Shown here piece by piece: positions 1 through 11,478 of a stretch of 64,000 nt of DNA. The notes beneath the pieces were generated by a model. It had not been told where the DNA came from. It was given only the letters and a program-made list of their open reading frames with translations, and did not search any database. Both the position numbers and the translations under genes were made by a program. How positions within the stretch are numbered: the first letter of the stretch is position 1; the number at the start of each line of letters is the position of its first letter. The DNA is from Trileptium ribeirensis. Taxonomy: Eukaryota > Nematoda > Enoplea > Enoplida > Thoracostomopsidae. Location: contig JASANE010019190.1 of assembly GCA_030248225.1 (NCBI GenBank), positions 1 through 64,000 of the forward strand. The letters are read 5' to 3'.

Positions 1-2110
1 CCTTTCGTTTTATTTACGGATGCCAGTGACTATGGTGTAGGTAATGTTTTGGAACAGGAAGACGAAAATGGTCGACTTCGTGTGATAGCCTATGGAGGGC
101 AGAAGTTTTCTCCCGCTCAAATGCATTATAGCATACCTGAAAAGGAATGTTTGGCTATAGTACGTGCGTTCAAAGAATATCGGCCATACTTCATTGGTAA
201 TTACGTTACGGTATATACGGATCATCAATGTTTAACGTATATACTAAACGGCCGTCAAAGTTTGGATGGACTCACAGGCAGACTCTTTCGATGGACCATC
301 AAACTGCAGGAATATTCGTTCGAGGTGAAGTACATGCCAGGACTTAAACTCACGAATGCCGACGGTATGAGCAGACCACCTTTACTTCAAATATCGAAGG
401 AAGACATCGAAAAAGCCTACTCTTCTGCAGCCTATGAACGCGATGACGCTGTAGCTTATGCTGTAGATGCGGACATCACTGGTCAGGAGGCTCCACGAGC
501 GGACCATTTTGATCCCAATCACCTTGAAATGGTGAATTTGCGACACAATGCTACTGATCAGGTTTGGCCATGGTCGCAGGAACGAATTCTTAGAGAACAA
601 CAATTGGATCCAGAAATCGAGGAAATTCGAGTCTTTAAACTTGCTAATGGTGAAGTTGTAGGGCTATCGAATGAACGTTATCGATGGTTATGTCGAAATC
701 AAGGAGATTTCTTCTTCCAGGATCAGTTACTTTTTCATCTACACTGGCGCCATCGACATCAGCGACGCGCTGTAGTGTTCACGCAATTGGTTGTGCCGAA
801 TGTGTTTAGACAGGAACTATTGCAACGATATCATGAAAACTTTGCAGGTCATTTAGCCTGGGAACGAACTTATCCTTTGCTCTCGAAACACTATTATTGG
901 CCGACTATAGCAGCAGATCTACATGTATTTATACGGGATTGCATTATTTGTAACCGTTATAATCCCGGTGGTAGCCGTAAAGTACCGCTACACCCAATTG
1001 CTATTCCGTATGCGCCATGGGAAACGGTAGGTGTCGACATTGTAGGACCATTGCAGGCTACAGAAAATGGTAACAAATATATTATTTCTTGGATCGACTA
1101 CTTAACGAAATGGCCTGAAGCGTTTCTTGTACCAGATACTACTGCAAAATCCATTGTAACAACTTTCATTCAAGGTGTTTCCAGTCGACATGGACATCCC
1201 AAAACGGTCATTGTAGATCGAGGTGCTGGATTTATGGCAGAGACACACCAAAAGGCTTTGAGTTCACGAGGAGTGAAAGTCAATTTTGTAGTAGCGGATC
1301 ACCATCAATCGAATGGTTTGGTCTTACGGTGGAATCAAACACTCATACGGGTGTTACGTAAAATTGCAGACGAAAATCCAGATTGTTGGGATGAGTATAT
1401 TCCACTAGTTTGTATGGCGTATCGAATCACACCAAATGTAGCCACTGGAGAAACGCCACATCGGATGAACTATGGTCGGGATATGGATTTTGGCAGAAGA
1501 ACCACGACGATTACAAGTGCGATCGGACTCTGTACAAAATTACGTACGAGATTTGTACCAGGAGTTACAAACAATTTGGACCGAGTGCAAAGATCAATTA
1601 CAAAAGACACAGGAACAATATCGAGAGCGATACGATCGACGTATTTCGGCGAATCAAGTCGATATTGTCGAGGGCAGCTTAGTCTTCCTGCTTGAGAAAA
1701 CTGCTCGTGGTCGGGGATTTCACCCAAAATTAGAACCGTTATTTCGTACTTTATATGGGGTACAAAGGGTGGATGGTCATAACTTGGAAATTCGAGAAAT
1801 AAACCAACCACGGGGTCGGGATTTGTTAGTCCATAAGGACATGGTAAAGTCGTACCTGGGCAATATAGAACAATACTTGGGATACCTGCGGGGTAAAATT
1901 CCCATAAACCCTAAAATTCAAGATCTTTGTAGGGTTTGTCGGCAGGTAAATGCGCCAAATCGACCTGGTAAAAATAAGCCGAGACGGTTAAATGAATGGG
2001 TCGCATGTGATGGTCCTCATTCAAAAGTCCACTGGTTTCATTTAGATTGTGTCGGACTAAGTAAATTGCCTACTGCGGTAGAGCAATGGTTTTGTGCTGA
2101 GTGTAAATAA
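1..2110 (+). pseudogene. Ty3/gypsy-type retrotransposon pol, 3' part (RNase H, integrase, PHD-like finger), frameshifted
   Basis: The frame is open from base 1, so the start and the reverse transcriptase lie outside the window. RNase H comes first (about bases 1-390), with TDASDYG at residues 6-12, a YTDHQ block and a final ADGMSR. An HHCC zinc-binding domain follows (bases 820-960: two His, then CIICNRY), then the integrase core (1012-1480) with Asp at residues 346 (VDIVGP) and 406 (VDRGAGF). The third catalytic position, 35 residues later (codon 1324-1326), is Leu instead of Glu, so strand transfer should be dead. Between about 1475 and 1500 the reading frame shifts from frame 1 to frame 2. 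Frame 2 then carries the integrase C-terminal region and a PHD-like finger up to TAA at 2110. What is seen: motifs and breaks. Known: gypsy pol order RT-RNaseH-IN. Inferred: an inactive relic. The 5' LTR is out of view and no 3' LTR was recognised. Confidence 0.93.
1926..2110 (+). other. PHD-like zinc finger at the C-terminus of the gypsy pol
   Basis: In frame 2 the last 60 residues read CRVC at the start, then about 20 basic and polar residues, then WVACDG, VHWFHLDCVGL and WFCAEC at the stop. This spacing fits a PHD finger, in which zinc-binding Cys/His pairs surround a WFH-x2-C core and the fold usually reads histone H3 tails. The fourth ligand, usually Cys, seems to be replaced by His in the VHWFH block. 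Chromatin-reading modules on integrase C-termini are known for other gypsy lineages (chromodomains); a role in target choice here is inference. Confidence 0.7.
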
Positions 2111-2668
2111 CAATGTAGTGACGGTAGTTTCAGGTTTTGTGTGTTAAAATAAATTTAATAACTAAATTTGGTATAGTTTAGACTCTAACAAAAAGTTTTC
2201 TCGTTGAGTGAAAACCTAAATTCTTTGTTATTTAGCGCTTGAAACTATGGTGGCTACAAAGTTCATAATATAGCAATATACGACTGACTGTTCGTAAGTA
2301 TGTACTTTATTGAGCGAAATTATATGAGTTGAATTGTTGGAAAATTGTAAATAATTATCTGAGTGGCAAATTTTGGACTAACTTTGGTACACTGAACAAT
2401 TTCACAATAAACATTAGGAGCTAAATTTTTCTTTGGTTGGAATTGATTATTTCCTATTTAAAGGGAACTTATCCTCTTTTAAATTAACAGGTATCAAAAA
2501 GTTAATCAAAAAACTCGGGAAAAAAAATTTTTTTATCTGAAATTTGTCATCATGTTGAGATGATGCACATAAATATTGTCAACTTTGGTTGTATATGAAA
2601 ACTTATGAAATCTAATGGACGGACTATAGAAGGAAAAGGAAATGCACTGATGAGAAATTTGCGAATGA
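2111..2668 (+). other. AT-rich spacer between the pol relic and the exonuclease-like relic
   Basis: This stretch has stops in all frames. It may hold a decayed 3' LTR or an untranslated region, but I found no terminal repeat within the window to pair it with. An A/T run lies near 2519-2535. Confidence 0.5.
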
Positions 2669-5600
2669 GGAAATAGTAGTGTCAATGATTGTAATTCGGA
2701 TGTACGTTATTTTAGAACGGCAGAGCTTGTTAACAAAACGATCGAGCAGCGAACACGGAGCCAGATCGAAATCATCGCCTATGCACGTCTATTTTATCGG
2801 CGACTAGGGCTACCGCGAATGGTCATTTGCGTTCGAACACAACCACAACTGGAAATGGCGCTTACATTATTGCGAGAATCCAGTTGGAACATTTTCGGGT
2901 TGGACAGCGAAGCTTTTCAGCTGCCGCAGTGGTTAAGAGACATGAACGCACAAGATATTCTAAATCGGGAGGAAGTTGGCATTGGTACGTCGCTAGCGCA
3001 ACGGTATTCGCGTCATACTCGTTACCCGAGGTATGGTTCAATATTCGTAATATGACACGGCTCGGCGTTAAACAGGGTTTTGCGGCGACTATCCAGCTTG
3101 CAACCATGGAGGGCTTGGTAGTCTTCATTGATTTGATTGGATTTCGACTCACAATGCCAAGCATTCTACGCGAATTCTTGGAAGATCGCACGTTGTATAT
3201 TATCACGTGGGCTGGACATTGTGATCGACATTATCTATCGCGTCTCGAAATTTTGCGTGGAAAAGCACCACTCAACGCTGATCATTGGCTCGATCTTCAG
3301 GCGCTGAAAATGCAATACGAGCATGAGCAATATGCACCGAAGAGTAATCGGTTGGATGAACAGTTTCGGCAAACGTTGAATCAAGAACGACCAGCTATGA
3401 CACCATGGGGTGATCTAGCAATGCGTGTCTTCGGAGACACCATTCATGATTATTTCCCACCGCCGCCTAAGGAATATAAGAAGAAGGTGAAGGAATATCG
3501 TAAACTCGCTCCACGGAAACGCGTTCCCTATCGCGAGTTTATCGTTTATGCGGCAATGGATGCACTAGTGCCGGATTTAACCGTTATGGCTGCGGAGGAA
3601 TGATCTACACTTGACGGCGGAATAAAAACAGTGGAAGATGTACGAGATTGGATGAAAGATCTAGTTTGGACATTCTTGCCAATCGACTATTTCAAAGTTC
3701 CGCAAATAAAATTCGATTTCGACAAAGCGGACCAGTATCCGGAAGTCGAAGCGATATTTATGCCAAGGTATTTCGACATGTGTCAACGAACCAATAAAGA
3801 TTTTCCGGAACATCATTCGTATCCGATGATCTATGTTCGAGAACCGGTTGAACTGGATGTCAAACATATGTATATCGCATTGGATACTTCGGAACGAATT
3901 CGTTGGGCTGCAGTATTGCCGAAATATCAACATGCATGGAAAATGCCACAACCTGATATTAGCCTGCACGGAGAATTATTGACTCCCGCCAAAAGCAAAG
4001 CTATGAGTGAGTCATTGCGATACGGCGTTATCGAAGACCAACGTCGCAAGCATTCAGGACCTGTCTTGCTGTCCGATTACGCACATCATATGGAAAAAGA
4101 AAGGGAAGACGCTCGACGACGAGAAGAACGAACAACTTTTTCGGAGGAATCTAGTCCTGGTTTGGAAATCGTTGACGAAATAATGGATCAATCTAGTGCG
4201 GCTGCGAAACAAAAACCATCTGGAGAAGCACTAGAACCATCAAAATCCATCGCGTCGCAAGCGACGTCAGCGAGTGAACAGCAACAAGGCGTTCCTGATC
4301 AGTTAGCGCAACGATTGTCAGGAGATTTATCTCCAATATCGCAAGATGGTAATGAAGCTGCTAATCAAATTATTAGCACGAGTCGGTTGCACGAAGCTGT
4401 TGCAGCAGTGAGTATTAGTGACAATCCGGTGCGGGTTGAAGCAACGCCTGGTCAACAAATACCTCAGGTGGTATCACAACAAATGGGTCATATTATTTCT
4501 ACGGGAGACGTAGCGATGAGATCTGCTAATGATATGGATGATTCAACTTTTGTTGATCAATGGTTCGAAATCGACACAGTGCCAGCGGATTATCAACCAT
4601 ATCTAACGTCCACGAGTGGCACGGCACCCGGCTATGCCACAACGGTAGTTTCAAGTGACTTGCAAATACAATCAAATCCGGCATTGGAAACATCCGGAAC
4701 AGTCGTGCAACATCCGTCGTTACCGTCACATGATACCCCGAATGTAATTAGTGCGATACCTCCGGTAATGGGGCCGTTGGGTACTCTTGCGTTTACGGTA
4801 CCACCGCCAGCTATTACTCGGATAAACGCTATGCCAGCGACGGGGTTAGAAAATATTTCTAATTGGCCTGTGTCTAGTGCTTCGACTGGTTATCTTTCGG
4901 CTTTACAATTTTCGACAGTCGCCACAGCTTCAACGGGAACCATTGTACGCAGCTTTCCTGGTGCTCTTACTTCAATGGATGTGTTATCATCAGCTGCGTC
5001 CGAGACAAGTACTATACCTTTAAGCGTTAGCACCATTAGTTTCTAGTGCTTGGGTACCTCCGATTATGCAGTCAACAGCGTCAATGGTACCAGTCACTAC
5101 TATGGGTGCTGTAACTACGGAGTCGAATCTGAAGTCCGTTGAACCATTGGGAGCAATTGCTTCGGGGCAATTATCAGAGATCAATTCCCACCTGCAACGA
5201 AATGGATTGCAAGATTTTCTTGGCGAAGTAGGTCAGAATGAACCCCTATTTGTTGTTCGACGACAACCAATTTGGCCTCCAGAAACCAACGAGCGATGTC
5301 AAATAACAACCTATCCGCGAATGACTATGTTTTGTTGCGCACATTGTCGTCTGGGATTTTGTCGCGGACATATCACCGAACATGGATGTCACAGTCAATC
5401 TACCGCTATCGGTCATTGTGCATTTGGACGATGGGTCTGGAGTAAAGCTAAGCACGTGTTACGTGATATTTGCATTGCTGTACCATATGTACAACGCTCA
5501 AATTGTCGCAGACTATTATGTCCGGATCATGCTGCTACAGATTGCTGCGATGGACAAGATCATCATACCGGATGCTCGACAGCGTTGGAATTATCTATTC

Positions 5601-7083
5601 CGGTGCGGCGAATGTTGAATGACGACGGTCAACCTGAAATCCACGCGGGAACTCCGGAAATTGATAACATGGACATACCAATTAGTCGTACGTTTTGGGA
5701 ACGACGACAACAAGGTTTCACGCAAATTCGATTACAAGCGGATATGCCTGATGGCACACGACCTACTAGCTGGTTTATGCCAAGTAATGCTATTCAAACT
5801 ATACCCGCGGTATGTCGAAGTACTGATGAGCATACAATTAAGATTCAAGCGGAACTTGTACAATTACAACAAGTAAACGCTGTTAACGAACGACGTGTCA
5901 CCGAATTGGAAGAATTTTTGCAGGAGTCGCAAAACGCTCATGCACAAGCTCATCAAGACGCGGCGCAGTCACGACGACAAACTCAAACAATGCAAACAAG
6001 TATCGATCAATATCGTGTTCGCATTACTACATTGGAACAATGCATTCGCGAACAAACGACACAAATGGCTCACTTGCACGATCGACCCACTATGGCGGAT
6101 ATGGCAGTTCAGACGGACGTGGTTACAACGATGGGTACACCAAAACGGAAAAAGCGAAACAATCACGGAAGGCAAAGCGGCGACGCCAATCTTCTTCCGA
6201 ATCCAGCAGTGACACTACGTTTACTCTAGATTCGGGAGGGCAAGATAGTGACAGGCAGCCAGCTACGAGAAAGCAGCGAACCCATCCTAACGTTGCTTTA
6301 GAAAGTAAATCGCTTGATCCGGTGAAACAAGCTGAGCGAATTCTAGCACAAGTGGAAGCACGCCAACAACCAATTGTAAGCCGAAAGCGAACTCCGCTAT
6401 TGCGGGAACCATCGACCAAATTTCAATTGTTGGAAACTTTTCCGGTAACAGAACAACCGGCGCAATTGAGAGTTACTATCGACAATACTCAACCGTTACC
6501 GGTATCGCAACAATACGCAACGCAAATGGGTGCTCGACCGCGAAAGCATGGTTTTCACCAACCGTCTACGTCCACTCCATCGCCATCGATAAAATATCAC
6601 ACAGTTCAAGAACCTGTCGGTGAAGAAAAACCAGTAACTGGAGCAGATCAAGTAGCTGTTGAGGATGCAATCTGGATTCGTGATTACGAGAACCAACCGG
6701 ATGCGGAAGAACTCCGACATGCACCGTTGCTACCGTATCTGTTACAATGGCGACCGATGTATACGCCCAATGCGTTCACACGAACTGAAAATGGATATTT
6801 GAACCAATTGCGCGTTCATTTTTATCAAATGATTGCAGAATTACCGCAACCTGTCCGAACAGTTGATTACATCTTTACCGTGGAACGTATCGGACTCACA
6901 GTATTCCAGTACTTTCAAACGAAATTGGTAAAATCGGGTGCGAATCAAATTTTTAAAGTTATTCTGCAAGTGCTAGCCAGCCGCATCCGCTTCAACCTAT
7001 ATCATAAAACGTTGAACAATACCGATATAATGCACCGTACTCCTTTTCCTGTTCTGCTTCTTTGTTTCTGTTTCTTGTTCTAG
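2669..7083 (+). pseudogene. Broken long gene: DEDDy 3'-5' exonuclease domain, Cys/His cluster, coiled coil and basic C-terminal part
   Basis: One decayed reading frame of roughly 1,400 codons. Frame 2 is open from 2669 and includes ATG 2819. It carries exonuclease motif I as GLDSEAF (Asp codon 2903, Glu codon 2909). The frame moves to frame 1 between about 2960 and 3050, then shows ATIQLATMEGLVVFIDL, motif II around GHCDRHYL (Asp codon 3223), and motif III as YAAMD (Tyr 3547, Asp 3559). This is the DEDDy pattern of RNase D/EXD-type exonucleases. An in-frame TGA at 3601 interrupts it and the same frame resumes to 5046, with a Ser/Gln/Thr-rich stretch. A frameshift near 5040 leads to frame 2 (5066-6229), which has a Cys/His cluster (FCCAHCRLGFCRGH, then a second Cys/His set to about 5580), a long Gln/Glu-rich coiled coil (5840-6085) and basic PKRKKR. 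Another frameshift near 6150-6180 leads to frame 1 with KAKRRR, a Ser-rich patch and a helical C-terminus to 7083. It lies 0.56 kb downstream of gypsy pol on the same strand. It could be an extra ORF of that element, the 5' part of another element, or a host-gene relic. Confidence 0.62.
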
Positions 7084-9255
7084 TTTTGACAAATACGAGT
7101 TTTGTAAAGTTGCGAATATACTTGTTTTTTTCGTTTCCATTTAACCAATATTCTTCTAGTGTTGCAAAACCATTATTATTGTTATTTTTTGCTATCGTTA
7201 GGGTATCCACATCGATGGACTTGGCATCAGCAAGAGTTATCAACTCATTATAATTGAGTGAACGGTTGTTTATCACCAGGATAATATTATTTTCGGTCAT
7301 AGGTTATTATTAGGTGTATGCGATTTTTCTTAACGTTCGCCCAGAGTTCTCGACCTAAAGATAGGCGTACCCACTTATTCGTATGTATTTTCCCTTGCCA
7401 GTCTAGCTATATAAATATATCCCCAGGAAATCTCACAGTGACAATACAGGAGGTTGATCCTGTATTTTCTGGATCCTGCCGAGGTGGCGGGATTACTAGG
7501 CACAGTAAGACCTAGTATAGGGTAAGGCAGACCAGAAAGAGGGCAGCCCATCCCCTGAATGGGAACCTCTGGGTGGGATTGGTCTTTCTCCCTTTCCGGA
7601 ACCGTTTTTACCATCCGTTGGTACCAGGCCGTCTTCCATGGGCTGCTCTATCGTCGAAGGCTGCAGTGTTGTAAGTATGCTCTAGGGTGGGACATAATTA
7701 CCGGAATTATGTCTTAGCGCAAGCCTCGCCTAGGGGTTACCCAGCATGCAGGCCGGGGAAATTTTACGCTTAGGGGGCTTGGCGGTTATGGTCCAACACC
7801 CACGTTCTATTTCTATTTCTAAATCTATTTTTCTTTTAACTTAATACTACGGCTCGTTATGTGAACTTGCCACGGTATACTTCAGCGTGGATGGCACAAT
7901 TACTCGGGCTTGCCAACGCTGATCAAAATTACTTAAACTTCGTTTTAAATGTCATCGAACCAATCTTTAGGCTTTTCCAATATCAAAATTCATTACCCAG
8001 GGCTCGTGTTGTGGACATTGACAGGGTATGATCTTTAATAGCACAGATACTCGAGTTCGCTATCTAAATTTTATCTTACACAAAATAAATTATTTCAAAT
8101 TCGCTATGGCTGAGAGGTGCCGGATGCACAAAATCAAGCCAAACTAAATTTTAAACTTTTATTTCAAGTAAACTTACTTGCTCCTGGTTTTTCTAATCCT
8201 TTCACACCCCAAAGGATTTTGCTCAAGTAGTCCATAAGCTACATTTAAAACTCCACTTAAATCACTCAGGCAATTGTTTAACGTAACTTACTCATTGCAC
8301 ACGGCCAACTCAATTTATTTTAGAAATGGTTATATAATCCAGACCCAACCTTGATATCCCTGCCCGGGACAATGACATGTCTACCCTTGGGAACTCGCGC
8401 AACTCTTATCCAGTGACAAAGGGTATCTCCGACCGCTGGTAGACCGGTCCATCCCCTGGTGGCTTCCTTCCCCTAATCTTGACCATACTTATATTTTTGG
8501 GTAATTCTCGAACTCGCTCTGTTGTCACCCTCTTCCCCTTTGGCCACCATTGGAGATGTCGGCTACGTTTTGGTAAGAAACGTGCCGCGGAGAAGGCCGA
8601 TAAGCTCACACTGCGTATTCCAGATAATAGCTGTGCGTATTGCTTATTTAAGGACATCAGTATGTTACAAAACAAGGTTACCCAAATTTTTGGAGCTGTA
8701 TTTGTTATAATTTGTAGCTCACTAGGTGACATAAATAGTGGACATTCTCTAATATTGGTTTTGTTTCGATTCAAACCCAGCCCAAAAAATTTAACTGATT
8801 TTGTAGTTTGGTACATGCGTTTTTTATTATTATAATAATAATTATTTTATGTTGTTTTGTTGGGGGTAGGGGTTGGATGAGGATTTTTCTTTATATCGAC
8901 TATCGGAATTAAAAAGGGGATGGGATTCGTCACCGAAGGATTGCGGTTTGAGATGTGGCCAGTAGAATACCGGTGGGATGCTGATATTGACACGCGTCTG
9001 TCTCTCGTGAGCGATACTAGTGCCTTATATTTTGCGCTGCTGCGTGACCCATGCTCGGTTCTATTAATCGAGTTCCAGATATTTGGGCAACAGACACGAA
9101 TATAGAATGTTTAATAGATACTAATAACACGACAGAATGCTTTTGGCATTATTTTTGATAACCGTTTCGCAATACTTACTCTTCTCGGTGATAGATTCGA
9201 AAAGCCTCGGTACTGTTCTTTTGTACCGTATTTTTGCTCACAGCAACTTCGCATT
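7084..9255. other. Non-coding stretch, probably decayed mobile DNA
   Basis: I see no supportable gene. 7440-8530 is richer in G+C than its surroundings and has pyrimidine tracts and short inverted repeats, but no RT, integrase or transposase motif. Short open frames at 8406-8835 overlap on both strands and show no recognisable domain. Confidence 0.5.
7443..7466. repeat. Perfect 9-bp inverted repeat (hairpin)
   Basis: AATACAGGA (7443-7451) and TCCTGTATT (7458-7466) pair perfectly around a six-base loop. Function unknown; it may belong to a decayed transposon end. Confidence 0.6.
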
Positions 9256-9263
9256 AGTTTTTC
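9256..9263. repeat. Left target-site duplication, AGTTTTTC
   Basis: Identical to bases 10362-10369 on the other side of the TIR element. The intervening terminal repeats start directly next to it. Confidence 0.75.
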
Positions 9264-9546
9264 GGCACTCCTTGGGTTGGGGGGAAAATCAGGGAATCGT
9301 CGTACAGCGATGATTTTGGTACCGACGAGCCGAGTTCAACGGTACCAAATTTGACCATATTCCAACAACTATGAAATTTTTCAAATTTTGCCCTCAGTAC
9401 TAAGGGGGACCCGGTACGTTGAAAAATCGAGAAAAAATATTTTTTGAGCAAAATAGACATAAGTAGCATAGATACACGCAGAATGACGAGACAAATTCAA
9501 GCGTGCCTTATTTATCATGATATTTTCACTCTTTAGCTAGTTATGG

Positions 9547-9705
9547 CTAAGCCTAAGCCTAAGCTTAAGCCTGAGCCTTAGACTAAGCCTAAGCCTGAGC
9601 CTATATAAGTCTTAGACTAAGCCTAAGCCTTAGACTAAGCCTAAGCCTTAGACTAAGCCTAAGTCTTAGACTAAGCCTGAGCCTTAGACTAAGCCTAAGC
9701 CTAAG
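9547..9705 (-). repeat. Degenerate telomere-like array (TTAGGC on the minus strand)
   Basis: The plus strand reads as GCCTAA units with common variants GACTAA, GCCTTA, GCCTGA and GTCTTA, about 26 units in all. TTAGGC is the telomere repeat established for nematodes. The variants form a higher-order unit built around CTTAGACTAAGCCTAAGC, so the array has been re-amplified after it mutated. It sits inside the TIR element and is not a chromosome end. Confidence 0.75.
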
Positions 9706-9724
9706 CGGGGGGCTCCGCCCCCCG
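9706..9724. repeat. GC-rich hairpin next to the telomere-like array
   Basis: CGGGGGGC (9706-9713) pairs with GCCCCCCG (9717-9724) around a TCC loop, and CCCCCC occurs again just downstream. The stem is all G:C in otherwise AT-rich DNA and begins exactly where the hexamer array ends. Confidence 0.7.
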
Positions 9725-10361
9725 GACCCCCCGTACTAAGCTGTTCTCCCACTAAACCTAATCACGATATGACCAATGCCAAAAATCCATCCATTTAAAC
9801 GCATAAGAATTTCATTTAAAAATATCAGCTTTCGCTTGCATTGCCAGTATCGGGCTCCATATGTCGTTACCCTCGGATAAGTACCATACACCGTTCGATA
9901 GCGCATGGGATCTTCTATTTCATGTCCAAACATGAGCCAAATCGGTTCATCCAATAAAAAGTTATGGTCAAAAATGTAAAAAAAACCCAAAATCCACATT
10001 TTTAAAAAAATTCCGACCCCTGAAATTAGGGCCCTTTGCTGAGAGAGATAGAGCCCTGAAACCTTCTCCATTGGAAAGAGCGGGAAAAATTACCCCCCCT
10101 CCCGGGGGTTGGGGGTTTGGAATATTAAAGCGAAGCTTTAGGAAAAAAATTACCAGAAAAGCCTCCATATCCCCCAAAAATCCGAAAATAAAAGAATGTT
10201 GAATCAGCATATCGGAGGATATACCTGAAAAGGGGTGACCCTGATCTCGAAGAGATCGGTTTTGGGGGTGAGAGATGATTGGGGGTCCAGAGACTATGGG
10301 GGCTATACCTGAAAAGATGGTGGGCCTCTTCCCTGATTTTCCCCCCAACCCAAGGAGGGCC

Positions 10362-10369
10362 AGTTTTTC
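10362..10369. repeat. Right target-site duplication, AGTTTTTC
   Basis: Identical to bases 9256-9263. The pair brackets the 1.1 kb TIR element exactly. Confidence 0.75.
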
Positions 10370-11478
10370 AATACAGTTAATCGAGCTGTCGTTATCAAAA
10401 TGGTGGTACTTTCTTTAGTACCTGATTATGTTTCAGCTCACGTTAGTACTTCACCGGAGTTTATTGCACAGTCTGACTTCCTCTAGTGCACAGTCTGACT
10501 CGTACTTTTCACATACTTCGGCCGCCGATTTCGGTATTCTCAACGATCCTTATCTATTACTTTAACCGTTAAGTTAAGTTAAAGGTACCTAGTACTTGAC
10601 CTAGTCCTTATCCCTAAGTTATCAAAGATATTGTTTAAAGGTTACACTTGAGCGATAGTGGTTAGGGTTTATTTTATCTGTTACGTTACTAACGTTATAG
10701 ATTTAACACAACACACTCCCGGAAAGTGCACCATGCGATTATGGTATTACCTCAACCGAAGCCTTAGAGTTACGCAAATGGTGCCAGTTATATTAAACAG
10801 GCCGACCCCGGACGGATGCCAGACCACGTTATTAAAACTGTACAGTAGCGGTCGACTACTATTCAGTTGAAGTTTGCTCAACGTTTGCTTCCCGAACGGA
10901 TGACGATACTGGTATTTAGGTAAGATGCTCAAGTTTTTGGTCGTCCGAACCAGTCCCCTTACTTAACCGGTCTGTTCAACAATAATGCTCCCACGTTGAC
11001 GAGCACGGACTGTGACTGCCAGACGACGCAGTTACACTACTAATATTTTCGACACCCACCTGCACTCTCGCCCTGGTTACCACTCACTCGACACAAGAGG
11101 GCCGAAATTTTTAAAATAAGCATATCCAGAAGGGCCGAGTATAAGCACATTCTTTTTGTCGTAATTTATAGCTAGAATCACAAGAATCTCGGTTAAGTAT
11201 ATGTACGCAATTCTTTGCGTGCGTGGACCAAGTCTAAACCCAAACGCGAATCAATACTAACAACACGATAACTGCTTGCAGAACTTTCAGCTCAAAGCAC
11301 AGCGCCGGTATTACACGTAAAATAAACTCAAGGACTAGTTAGGTAGTCCCTAAGCCAAAAAAATCGGCTAAGACTAAAATAACAATATTAGCATTAAACT
11401 GGCTACACAAGCCGTTAACTCGGCAAATTCAAGATCCCAACTGGTAGTTAAACAAGATTAAGTTAAAGTTAGGCTTAG
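10370..11478. other. Non-coding spacer
   Basis: No gene or recognisable element seen. Open frames are short and unsupported. It separates the TIR element from the 3'-truncated end of the minus-strand CR1-like element. Confidence 0.5.

Larger units (their letters stand above)
9264..10361. mobile_element. Non-autonomous TIR DNA transposon (1.1 kb) with 8-bp target duplication
   Basis: The two ends are inverted copies of each other. Bases 9270-9295 are the exact reverse complement of 10330-10355, and the match extends to the tips (9264-9269 against 10356-10361) with one mismatch. The same 8 bases, AGTTTTTC, lie immediately outside each end (9256-9263 and 10362-10369), as expected for a target-site duplication. 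Eight-base duplications are known for hAT and some P-type transposases, so a hAT-like mover is inferred. No transposase is encoded. The interior holds a telomere-like array (9547-9705), a GC hairpin (9706-9724) and about 600 bp without coding potential. The intact ends and duplication suggest a fairly young insertion. Confidence 0.8.

Noticed and set aside
9264..10361. A real chromosome end or telomere
   Set aside because: The hexamer array is short, degenerate, flanked by unique DNA on both sides and lies inside a TIR element.
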